The notes under the pieces were generated by a model that saw only the letters and a program-made list of their open reading frames with translations, searched no databases and was not told the origin of the DNA. The position numbers were made by a program, and so were the translations under genes. Shown in pieces: positions 22,647-29,875 of a stretch of 45,441 nucleotides of DNA. Every line of letters starts with the position of its first letter. Positions within the stretch are counted from its first letter, which is position 1. The DNA lies in contig NZ_KE384118.1 in NCBI RefSeq assembly GCF_000423945.1, forward strand, positions 1 to 45,441, written 5' to 3'. The DNA is from Butyrivibrio sp. XPD2002 (GTDB lineage Bacteria > Bacillota > Clostridia > Lachnospirales > Lachnospiraceae).

Positions 22647-23429
22647 TTAAGAAAATGCGTCCATTATAGCAGCATTGATTCTGTTTCCGGCATCAAACCC
22701 CTTTTCAGAAAAAGCATCGGGGTCATCCGGAGCGCACTCTCCGCAGACATCAACAGCTACGATATTTTCTCCGTAATGTGCCTTCAAAAAGGAAAGGCCT
22801 TCCTTAAGCTCTTCAAGGGTCATTTCTCCCTGATCCCAGTTGGTTATAAGTTCATCCCTTGAGAGTACGTCCTTATCCACAGAAATGTAGATGCTTTGAG
22901 CCGCATCTTCTGTGATCTCAAACATTTGTCGCAAAGACATACAGTCCTCAAAATAGAACACCCTGTCCTTGTACTCCGGATTGTCAGCGTAAGCCTCCTC
23001 CATAAGAGCCTTATCCGCGCCAACTATGTACACACGTGAGAGCTCCGAAATGTTTTTAAGGGCGCTCAAAACCCAACATCCGCAGGACAATATCTCTCCG
23101 TAGGATGTCCACTTCATATCGGGATGGTGGTCAAATACAACGAGATCAAAGGGCACCGTCGCATTCATAAGTATCCTTGACATGTAGTGGTAGTTTCCAT
23201 TATCAAAAAATCTAAAGCTTAACTCTCCACTTCCACCCTGCACATTCAAAGTGTTTTCAGAGGCGATGATCCTTTTCCTGATCTCCTCGAAAGCGTAATC
23301 GTCACATATACAGTTGGTTCCGCTTATATCCTTTAAATCCACAAAAAGAGAACGAAAGCCTTCTCTTTTACAAAAGTCAAAGCTCTCGTTCTCATAAATT
23401 CCCGTAAAATCAAATACCGTTACCTTCAT
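22647..23429 (-). CDS. Arginase-superfamily protein
   Basis: A 260-residue protein of the ureohydrolase/deacetylase fold. The metal-binding signatures are visible: VVFDHHPDM near residues 97-105 and IYISVDKDVLSRDE near 185-198 (the arginase SxDxD-like site), with VAVDVCGE near 231. True arginases run near 300 residues, and guanidino-substrate residues cannot be checked here. The gene starts 2 bp after the MecA-like gene and must be co-transcribed from the CIRCE promoter, which ties this enzyme to stress. Confidence 0.75.
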   Translation of the reverse strand: MKVTVFDFTGIYENESFDFCKREGFRSLFVDLKDISGTNCICDDYAFEEIRKRIIASENTLNVQGGSGELSFRFFDNGNYHYMSRILMNATVPFDLVVFDHHPDMKWTSYGEILSCGCWVLSALKNISELSRVYIVGADKALMEEAYADNPEYKDRVFYFEDCMSLRQMFEITEDAAQSIYISVDKDVLSRDELITNWDQGEMTLEELKEGLSFLKAHYGENIVAVDVCGECAPDDPDAFSEKGFDAGNRINAAIMDAFS

Positions 23430-23431
23430 AG

Positions 23432-24199
23432 TTATCCAGCGATCATATCCTTCAGGTGAAGGAGTGCGTCCTCCTTAATGATGCATTTTCCGGTCTCTTC
23501 GATGTGAGTCTGCTCAGCTGAATTCATCATCAGCTCCTCAGCATACTCAAGTCCGCTTCTGCGAAGATCATACACTGCATTCTCTCCGTCAGGCTCAAGA
23601 ACCAATGTTACGTAGTACAGGTCGTCCTCCTTGTAAAGCTTGGACTCTGTAATAGGAAGACTGTAGGTAACCTTAGCAAATCTTGCAGCAGAACCTAAGT
23701 CCTTGAATCTGGCCATGTATCTCTCAGAATTCATAATGGGCTTAGCCATTGCTTCAATCTGAGGATCCTGCTCTTCATCCTGATCATAAATCTGCTCTAT
23801 GAGTTCTGAAACGTGTCCGATCATCTCATTAAGGGCCTGTCCCTTGTCGGAACCAGTCTTAGCCTTGATGGAGTCAACTCTCTCCTGAGTCATCTCCCTG
23901 AGAATAGCCTCTGCTGATCCACGTATTCTGTCTGCTGATTTCTGAATGTCCTCATTGGACATTTTTATGGCGAAGATGCGCACACTTCCATCTACCATCA
24001 TGTTCTTACTCATCATGAGTACTTCTGTTTCGGGATCATACCCCAGCTGCTCGCCAACTTCCCTGTTCAGCTGCGCCATAAACGGAACTGTTCTCTTCTC
24101 TCCATTCATGATTGCTTCAGGGGTGAGGCCGATTTCACGGAGTTCTGATGCAGCAATACTGCATTCAACTGTCGTATTATTCATTTTAACGATTACCAT
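23432..24199 (-). CDS. MecA-like Clp adaptor protein
   Basis: A 255-residue protein with the two-part layout of MecA/NegB adaptors. The N-terminal substrate-recognition part reads VECSIAASELREIGLTPEAI. A charged linker with a DQDEEQDPQIEAM stretch follows. The C-terminal ClpC-binding part has a VTYSLPITESKLYKEDDLYYV strand pair and ends ETGKCIIKEDALLHLKDM, as in MecA. MecA hands substrates to the ClpC unfoldase for degradation. The similarity is moderate, so a divergent relative is possible. A CIRCE operator controls the promoter. Confidence 0.55.
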   Translation of the reverse strand: MVIVKMNNTTVECSIAASELREIGLTPEAIMNGEKRTVPFMAQLNREVGEQLGYDPETEVLMMSKNMMVDGSVRIFAIKMSNEDIQKSADRIRGSAEAILREMTQERVDSIKAKTGSDKGQALNEMIGHVSELIEQIYDQDEEQDPQIEAMAKPIMNSERYMARFKDLGSAARFAKVTYSLPITESKLYKEDDLYYVTLVLEPDGENAVYDLRRSGLEYAEELMMNSAEQTHIEETGKCIIKEDALLHLKDMIAG

Positions 24200-24263
24200 A
24201 TAGCCTCATCTCCTTTCCATTGAAAAATGAATTGCTATGATTTGATGATTATAACTCATTATG

Positions 24264-24290
24264 TTAGCACTGTCTAGTGTTGAGTGCTAA
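24264..24290 (-). promoter_or_regulatory. CIRCE operator (HrcA heat-shock repressor site)
   Basis: TTAGCACTG-N9-GAGTGCTAA matches the CIRCE consensus TTAGCACTC-N9-GAGTGCTAA at 17 of 18 arm positions with the exact 9-bp spacer. It lies 65 bp before the MecA-like gene and just downstream of the promoter at 24315-24342, the normal position for HrcA repression. hrcA, groESL and dnaK are not in the window. Confidence 0.9.
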
Positions 24291-24314
24291 TTGTCGCAAA
24301 ATTCACTTTCTCTA

Positions 24315-24342
24315 CTTATATTGTACTATATATTTCGGTCAA
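24315..24342 (-). promoter_or_regulatory. Promoter of the MecA-like/arginase-like operon
   Basis: On the minus strand TTGACC (24337-24342) and TATAAG (24315-24320) are 16 bp apart, followed about 25 bp later by the CIRCE element. This is the only good sigma-A-type promoter in the 24200-24430 gap. Confidence 0.65.
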
Positions 24343-24431
24343 AATCACTAATTTTATTACATAATTCATGAACGAATATTTACAAAAATAGTTGATGTTA
24401 AGTAGTTTACAAGCCACTTTTTGTAATTTCT

Positions 24432-24487
24432 AAAAAAACAACACCCCTAACAAGGACTCTCCCCCAAGCGTCCAAATTACGGGTGTT
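24432..24487 (-). terminator. Terminator of the hook gene transcript
   Basis: AACACCC-G-TAA (24477-24487) pairs with TTA-G-GGGTGTT (24440-24450) apart from one G-G mismatch. An inner GGAC/GTCC stem sits in the loop, and a run of seven T follows on the minus strand (24432-24438). It lies about 155 bp after the hook gene stop, leaving a long structured 3' region between. Confidence 0.7.
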
Positions 24488-24504
24488 TTCAATGTGCTAA
24501 AATA

Positions 24505-24640
24505 TGTGGAAGTTCTGCTCTCGGGCAGTGCCCTCGCCAGAACAAAGTAGTACACTAAGCTCGAAAAAACCTACTCTGTATGACATTACACCAGGCTCGA
24601 TAGAACCTCGCCAAGTGTTCTGCACATCGCTAAGTGATTA
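24505..24640 (-). ncRNA. Candidate structured RNA or 3' UTR behind the hook gene
   Basis: There is no gene in this stretch, but it has internal twofold repetition: TACAC(T/C)A(A/G)GCTCGA at 24551-24564 and 24587-24600, and CCTCGCCA at 24532-24539 and 24606-24613. GTTCTG (24512-24517) and CAGAAC (24538-24543) form a hairpin with an inner GGGC/GCCC and an asymmetric purine-rich loop. It ends at the terminator 24432-24487 on the minus strand. I cannot assign it to a known RNA family. Confidence 0.35.
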
Positions 24641-24643
24641 CTT

Positions 24644-25993
24644 TTATCTCTTAAGCTGTCTAAGCTCATCGAGAAGTGTATCCGAAACTGTAATTACTCG
24701 GCTGTTTGCCTGGAATCCTCTCTGTGTAATGATCATATCGGTGAACTCATTTGAGAGATCAACGTTACTCATTTCCAGAGTTCCTGATGTCATGTAGCCA
24801 CCGTCATCAGTTACCCACATCACCTGTGCTGGTCCTGAGTTTCCGGTTACCTGATAGAGGTTTTCACCCTCCTTGGAAAGGCCTGTGACATTGGCAAATT
24901 CTGCCACTGCAATTCTTCCTGCAACTCTGTTCTGACCATTGCTGTAAAGTCTGGTAATAGTGCCGTCTCTTGCGATAGCAACACCGTTCATGTCACCCTC
25001 AGGATAGCCTTCACCTTCACCTTCAATAGTACCTCTGTAGGTTGCAAGTGATGAGCTGCTCATTCCGTTAAGGGGAGCATAGTTTGTGGTACCTGAATAG
25101 TCAAGAGTGATACTGCCCGCTGCTGCCGCATCACCGGTAAATGCCAACTGAACCTGCCCGTTCGCCGCACCGTTTGCTCCGGTGAATTTTCCTGTTGAGG
25201 GGTCATAGGTCAGGTTAACAACAGTTCCCGCAGCTACGCCGCCCTCGATGAACTGATGGTTCTCGTCCATGATTCCGGTTATTGAAGCCTGATATGTAGT
25301 GTCATTGTCGTCACCGGCATCTGAAAAGGCCATTCTTACTGTATATGTCTTGCCATCAGCTCCGTAGAACTCAAGATCAACCTTTCTTCCGCCATCTGCT
25401 GAAAGAAGGGTGTCTGTTCTGCTGATATTACCTGTAACTCTGGCATAGGTCGTAGGCTGGCCTGCCATTTTCTTGATGTTACCTTCGTCATCTATAGGAA
25501 GAACCTGGAGTCTGTTGCCGACACCGGCTGTAAGTTCTCCGCCTACTGCTCCGCCATCATCGCCTTCAGCTGCCGTTCCTCTTACATAGAAGCCATCTGC
25601 TCTTGTAACGAGGTAGCCCTGAGCGTCAACGGTAAATGAACCATCTCTTGTATAGTTCATCTCACCTCTCTGGTTCTCAACTACGAAGAAGGAATCACCT
25701 GTAATACTAAGATCAAAGACATTATCTGTCTGCTGAATAGATCCCTGTTTTGCGATATTTGTCATTATGGAGGATGTCTTTGCTCCAAGTCCGACCTGTC
25801 TGGCATTGGTGCCTGCTCTTACATTTGAGGGGCCTGCTGCCTTTCTCGCATTCTGATACAAAAGATCACCGAAGGTAGTCTTCTGTGCTTTATAGGATGT
25901 GGTATTTACATTTGCAACGTTATTACCGATAACGTCCATCTGTATCTGATGTGTCTTAAGCCCGGCAACACCGGACCACAATGATCTCATCAT
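24644..25993 (-). CDS. flgE: Flagellar hook protein FlgE
   Basis: About 449 residues from the first of two adjacent ATGs (25991-25993) behind GGTGAGATT. The N-terminal flagellar rod/hook signature is SLWSGVAGLKTHQIQMDVIG, with NNVANVNTTSYKAQKTTF after it. SITGDSFFVVENQRGEMNYT and TRDGSFTVDAQGYLV follow. The C-terminal signature is NVDLSNEFTDMIITQRGFQA. The middle (~170-350) is the variable surface domain of hook proteins, Gly/Ala-rich. FlgE polymerises into the universal joint between rod and filament. No other flagellar gene is adjacent, which is unusual. Confidence 0.85.
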   Translation of the reverse strand: MMRSLWSGVAGLKTHQIQMDVIGNNVANVNTTSYKAQKTTFGDLLYQNARKAAGPSNVRAGTNARQVGLGAKTSSIMTNIAKQGSIQQTDNVFDLSITGDSFFVVENQRGEMNYTRDGSFTVDAQGYLVTRADGFYVRGTAAEGDDGGAVGGELTAGVGNRLQVLPIDDEGNIKKMAGQPTTYARVTGNISRTDTLLSADGGRKVDLEFYGADGKTYTVRMAFSDAGDDNDTTYQASITGIMDENHQFIEGGVAAGTVVNLTYDPSTGKFTGANGAANGQVQLAFTGDAAAAGSITLDYSGTTNYAPLNGMSSSSLATYRGTIEGEGEGYPEGDMNGVAIARDGTITRLYSNGQNRVAGRIAVAEFANVTGLSKEGENLYQVTGNSGPAQVMWVTDDGGYMTSGTLEMSNVDLSNEFTDMIITQRGFQANSRVITVSDTLLDELRQLKR

Positions 25994-26073
25994 AATCTCA
26001 CCGCTTTCATACATAATGAGTCTATACCTACATCTCTTATTTCGGTCATCATGATAAGAATCTTTAGTCTTTT

Positions 26074-27006
26074 TTAAAAATCCTTTGATCCGTCGTTATT
26101 AAACTGGAGCTCCTGATTCTTAATGCTCACCTTGGTTCCCGGAGCGATTGAAGAAGTAAGGAACGCGTTAGAACCAACCACTGAATCATGTCCGATTACA
26201 GTCTCTCCGCCAAGGATTGAAGCTCCGGCGTAGATCGTAACGTTATCCTCAATGGTGGGATGTCTCTTAGCTCCCTTAAGAGCCTGTCCGCCCCTTGTTG
26301 AAAGTGCACCTATTGTAACACCCTGATATACCTTAACGTGCTCACCTATTATTGAAGTCTCACCAATAACTATGCCTGTTCCGTGGTCAATCATGAAGTA
26401 TTTTCCAATGGTTGCACCGGGATGGATATCGATTCCCGTTACTGAATGGGCATACTCAGTCATGATACGCGGAATAAGCGGCACCTTCAGAAGATAGAGC
26501 TCATGTGCCATACGGTTTATCGCTGTCGCCATAAGTCCCGGATATGAGAGGATGATTTCCTCCTTACTAAATGCAGCCGGGTCTCCCTCGTAGCTGGCCT
26601 GGAGGTCAGTGTCTATAAGGGCACGGATGTGCGGGATCTTTTTGAAAAACTCATGGGTGATACATCTTGCACCACAGGTCAGGGTTTCATCAGTTGCATT
26701 CTGATAGACCTCGCCATGCCTATAGGCAATAGCAACCTGCTTCTGCATATTGTAAATTACGTCCTCGATTATTACCGCAACTCGGTTTGAATCATTATAG
26801 CTTCTGTAAACATTGTCCCTGAAATAGCCGGGATACAAAACTCTCAGCAGCTTTTTTACAATATCAACAACCACATCTCTGTCGGGCTGATTGAAAATGT
26901 CCATCTGATCTACATCTCTGCCCTTGTTGTAGTCGTCAATGATCAGATTAACAATGCCCTCTATCTCGTTCCTAAGATTCTGACGCTCTCCGATATCCAT
27001 AGTCAT
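26074..27006 (-). CDS. epsC: Serine O-acetyltransferase, EpsC type
   Basis: A 310-residue enzyme making O-acetylserine from serine and acetyl-CoA, the first step of cysteine synthesis. The N-terminal helical region includes GARCITHEFFKKIPHIRALI. The C-terminal left-handed beta-helix of hexapeptide repeats contains GIDIHPGATIGKYFMIDHGT with the catalytic His, then GEHVKVYQGVTIGALSTRGG and GGETVIGHDSVVGSNAFL. The length and N-terminus match the EpsC branch rather than E. coli CysE. It lies between the hook gene and a secreted CAP protein, without other cysteine genes. Confidence 0.9.
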   Translation of the reverse strand: MTMDIGERQNLRNEIEGIVNLIIDDYNKGRDVDQMDIFNQPDRDVVVDIVKKLLRVLYPGYFRDNVYRSYNDSNRVAVIIEDVIYNMQKQVAIAYRHGEVYQNATDETLTCGARCITHEFFKKIPHIRALIDTDLQASYEGDPAAFSKEEIILSYPGLMATAINRMAHELYLLKVPLIPRIMTEYAHSVTGIDIHPGATIGKYFMIDHGTGIVIGETSIIGEHVKVYQGVTIGALSTRGGQALKGAKRHPTIEDNVTIYAGASILGGETVIGHDSVVGSNAFLTSSIAPGTKVSIKNQELQFNNDGSKDF

Positions 27007-27045
27007 TTCCCATCCTTTTTTTATCAGTAAAAACTGTTCCTGCGC

Positions 27046-28338
27046 TTAATTGGTTTTCACCATCTTTATCGCTGATTTTTTGCCATAAATCTTTTCATCA
27101 TGCGCAACTCTATATGGAACAATATAATAATAGTACTTCTTTTTTCTTGCAAGCTTCTTGTCGGTGTATTCAAGCTTAAGCTGGTTCTTTACTGTACCAA
27201 CCTTCTTATAGCCGGTTTTCTTGCTGTTTGATCTGTAAATCTCATAGCCGGATGCGCCTATTGATTTGTTATAAAAAAGCGTAGCCTTCTTCTTTTCAGC
27301 CTGAATATCAACCCATGTCACAGTTCCGGGAGCATAGTCCTTAATGGTAGCTCCAAGTGACTTAAGACTCTTCTTATAGCTGCTAAGGTCATCAGCTGAT
27401 ACGTAAAGTGACACATTCTTGGTGGTGCTTACTGTCTTGGTGTAGTCTGAATCCTCAGTGGTGTAGGCAAAAAGCTGAACCCAGTAATGCACTCCATTCA
27501 CCTTAGTGTGTCCGATCGCGCAGACATTGTAGTTGGTATTCAGCATATTTCTGCGATGTCCCTGACCTGAGTAGTACTGATTAGTCTCCTGAAAGGCTTC
27601 AAATGCCTTCTTTGCTGTCTTATAGCCGTAGGCTATGTTCTCGCCCGCATAGGTGAATTTGTAGCCCTCATCGGACATTGCGGTGAAGCAGGTCTTACCG
27701 TTTGGTCTCTCATGACCAAACTTTAAAGCAATCTCAGCAGCTCTTGTCATGGCAACCTTCTCAAGGTTGTAGTCATAAGCAAGCTTGCCGATGCCCTGTG
27801 TGTAAACCTTCTGGGTATTTGTTGTGTTCCAGCACCAGGTATCCTTACCTGTTCTGAAATCATTAATCATCTTCTGCATCTCTCTTGCAGATTTCTGGGC
27901 GTATTTAACCTTGAATCTAACCTTGGACACAAGGAATCTTGAAGCTGTCTTGGGCTCTGATTCCTCAGACTCTGTGGCCCCGTCAGCTCCCTTTATCATA
28001 TATGTATATATTCCGCCTTCCTTCATGGCGTCACTGTCCGTATAGGACCTCTCATCCCCTGATACCACAGCGATAAGTTCAAAGGGATCAGCGTTTCTCC
28101 TTCTTCTGAAAATCCTGTATTCCTTTGCTCCGCTGGCTGTCTTCCAATATATGGTCAGTCCCTTGTAATCATTTGAGATTTCCTTGATGACAGGCTTCGC
28201 TATTTTCTTTTGTACTGCTGTGTTATCAGCCCTGACAACAAGGCTCTCTGACGGCATTAAAACCGGAGATGCTAAGAGCGATACAGAAAGCACCGCTGCA
28301 AGAATTCTTTTGCTGCTTAAAAAACAAAACTTTTTCAT
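27046..28338 (-). CDS. Secreted CAP-domain protein with fibronectin type III domains
   Basis: 430 residues from the ATG at 28336-28338 behind GGGGGATTT. The signal peptide is near residues 1-38 (RILAAVLSVSLLASPVLM, cleavage near VRA-DN). A fibronectin III-like domain (YWKTASGAKEYRIFRRRR) follows. The CAP/SCP domain is at ~140-285, with TRAAEIALKFGHERPNGKTC, YAGENIAYGYKTAKKAFEAF and GQGHRRNMLNTNYNVCAIGH. A second Fn3-like domain closes the chain (KSIGASGYEIYRSNSKKTGY). It is probably exported to the cell surface; the CAP role in bacteria is unclear. Confidence 0.85.
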   Translation of the reverse strand: MKKFCFLSSKRILAAVLSVSLLASPVLMPSESLVVRADNTAVQKKIAKPVIKEISNDYKGLTIYWKTASGAKEYRIFRRRRNADPFELIAVVSGDERSYTDSDAMKEGGIYTYMIKGADGATESEESEPKTASRFLVSKVRFKVKYAQKSAREMQKMINDFRTGKDTWCWNTTNTQKVYTQGIGKLAYDYNLEKVAMTRAAEIALKFGHERPNGKTCFTAMSDEGYKFTYAGENIAYGYKTAKKAFEAFQETNQYYSGQGHRRNMLNTNYNVCAIGHTKVNGVHYWVQLFAYTTEDSDYTKTVSTTKNVSLYVSADDLSSYKKSLKSLGATIKDYAPGTVTWVDIQAEKKKATLFYNKSIGASGYEIYRSNSKKTGYKKVGTVKNQLKLEYTDKKLARKKKYYYYIVPYRVAHDEKIYGKKSAIKMVKTN

Positions 28339-28508
28339 AAATCCCCCAAAATTTCTATATAAAAATATGCTCCTGGTGCATGTTTTACCAAGCACTTACT
28401 ATATAATAGCATATTATCTCAGAATCGGAATAAAACATCCGGTTATAGACGCTAATTCAATTATTCAATGTCGCAATAACGATTTATTAAAATATTGAAA
28501 AAAAGTTG

Positions 28509-28537
28509 TTGCTTTTATTTTCGTGGCATGATATTAT
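28509..28537 (+). promoter_or_regulatory. Promoter of tRNA-Pro
   Basis: TTGCTT (28509-28514), 17 bp, TATTAT (28532-28537), 12 bp before the first base of the tRNA. Confidence 0.7.
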
Positions 28538-28549
28538 ACCACTTGTCGC

Positions 28550-28623
28550 CGGGGTGTAGCGCAGTTGGTTAGCGCGCTATCTTAGGGAGGTAGAGGCCGC
28601 GAGTTCGAGTCCCGCCACTCCGA
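28550..28623 (+). tRNA. tRNA-Pro, anticodon AGG
   Basis: A 74-nt cloverleaf with acceptor CGGGGTG/CACTCCG (with the C1-G72 pair typical of tRNA-Pro) and D arm GCGC/GCGC. The anticodon stem CTATC/GGTAG encloses loop TTAGGGA (anticodon AGG, reading CCU). The T arm contains GTTCGAGTC. The discriminator is A, and CCA is not encoded. Confidence 0.93.
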
Positions 28624-28627
28624 CTAC

Positions 28628-28660
28628 TGAAGCTGTAAGATTTCTTACAGCTTCTTTTTT
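28628..28660 (+). terminator. Terminator of tRNA-Pro
   Basis: GAAGCTGTAAGA and TCTTACAGCTTC form a perfect 12-bp stem followed by TTTTTT on the plus strand, 5 bp after the tRNA. Confidence 0.9.
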
Positions 28661-28818
28661 ATTCATTTCACCCTCTCTATTTGCATATTTATACTTTTTC
28701 TGTTTAGTTTCCAATTTATCCAGATAACAATCCCTATTTCTATATTCAATAGTTGTATCTCGTTTCTCCATAGGTTATTATTTTCATTGTGAAAAAATTT
28801 TTGGAGGGACTAAAAAAT

Positions 28819-29775
28819 ATGACAAAACAAAGAGAATCAAAAAACACAAGTATCATTTTCTTAATTGCTCTTGTACTTAACATCGCACTTATTCCACTGT
28901 CAATTTTTATGGCACGTCAAGGAAAGATTTTGGGCATTTGGGCAACGGTTTTAGCTGAGGCTGCAATTTTCATTCCGCTTGTAATCTACCTCAAGATGAA
29001 AAATGAGCCTTTTTTCAGCACTCTTGGTTTCCACAAAATCAAGGTTTCAACAGTTTTCCTTACAATCCTGCTTAACATTGTAATTACACCTATCTGGATG
29101 TTCGGAAACTTTTTCTCACAGCTTTTTGTACCTAATATAGCCGGCGAGGGAATCACCAACATGGTAGAGTCCTCTGCAGGTGCTGCAATGCTTGTTATTT
29201 CCTTATTGCCACCGCTTTTTGAGGAAATGCTTTTCCGCGGCCTGTTATTCAACAAGTACAGAAAGGTATCTACTATCCTTAAGGCAGCCCTTCTTTCAGG
29301 TCTGTTTTTCGGACTCATTCACCTGAACCTCAACCAGTTCTGCTACGCATTTTTACTTGGCGTTATTTTCGCATTTGTTAATGTTGCAAGTGGCAGTATT
29401 GTTACATCAATGATCCTGCATTTCCTTATAAACGGTTTCAACGTATTAATTCTTTATGCATCCTTACTTGCACAGCAGGTTGCAGACCCTGCAGCAGTTG
29501 AAGCTCAGACAGCAGCTTTAAACTCAAAGAGCGCTCAGCTTACAAGAGCAGGTGTTTGCTTTGTACTTGCTATAATTGCTTCATTTATCGCACACAAGAT
29601 CATGCAGGCTATCGCTAAGAAGGAAGGACATCTTGAGGAGTACAATTCTATCTTCAAGAAAAATGAGTCCAAGGAGACAGCTCATATTTTCCGTACTTCA
29701 CCTGCAATCCTTTCAACAGTCATCGGATTCGCATTCGTTATATACCTCTCATTCTTTATGACAGGAGTATTCTAA
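28819..29775 (+). CDS. CPBP family intramembrane glutamic protease
   Basis: 318 residues from the ATG at 28819, since GGAGGG lies 9 bases before it; an upstream in-frame GTG at 28789 has no ribosome site. It is a polytopic membrane protein with about eight hydrophobic helices. The CPBP/Abi motifs are present: LFEEMLFRGLLFNKYRK with the Glu pair, FFGLIHLNLNQF with the motif-2 His, and MILHFLINGFN for motif 3. Relatives process prenylated or other membrane substrates, and in bacteria often act in bacteriocin self-immunity. It has its own terminator. Confidence 0.85.
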   Translation: MTKQRESKNTSIIFLIALVLNIALIPLSIFMARQGKILGIWATVLAEAAIFIPLVIYLKMKNEPFFSTLGFHKIKVSTVFLTILLNIVITPIWMFGNFFSQLFVPNIAGEGITNMVESSAGAAMLVISLLPPLFEEMLFRGLLFNKYRKVSTILKAALLSGLFFGLIHLNLNQFCYAFLLGVIFAFVNVASGSIVTSMILHFLINGFNVLILYASLLAQQVADPAAVEAQTAALNSKSAQLTRAGVCFVLAIIASFIAHKIMQAIAKKEGHLEEYNSIFKKNESKETAHIFRTSPAILSTVIGFAFVIYLSFFMTGVF

Positions 29776-29816
29776 AGAGCGGTTTAAAACCACATAATGC
29801 AGACGCGATTATTTAA

Positions 29817-29860
29817 TATAGTGAACGGCAACTTTTGTTTGTCGTTCACTATATTTTTTT
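29817..29860 (+). terminator. Terminator of the CPBP protease gene
   Basis: TATAGTGAACG and CGTTCACTATA flank a loop of about 15 nt and are followed by TTTTTTT on the plus strand, ending 16 bp before the next gene starts. Confidence 0.85.
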
Positions 29861-29875
29861 GGTAATATTGAGGTT

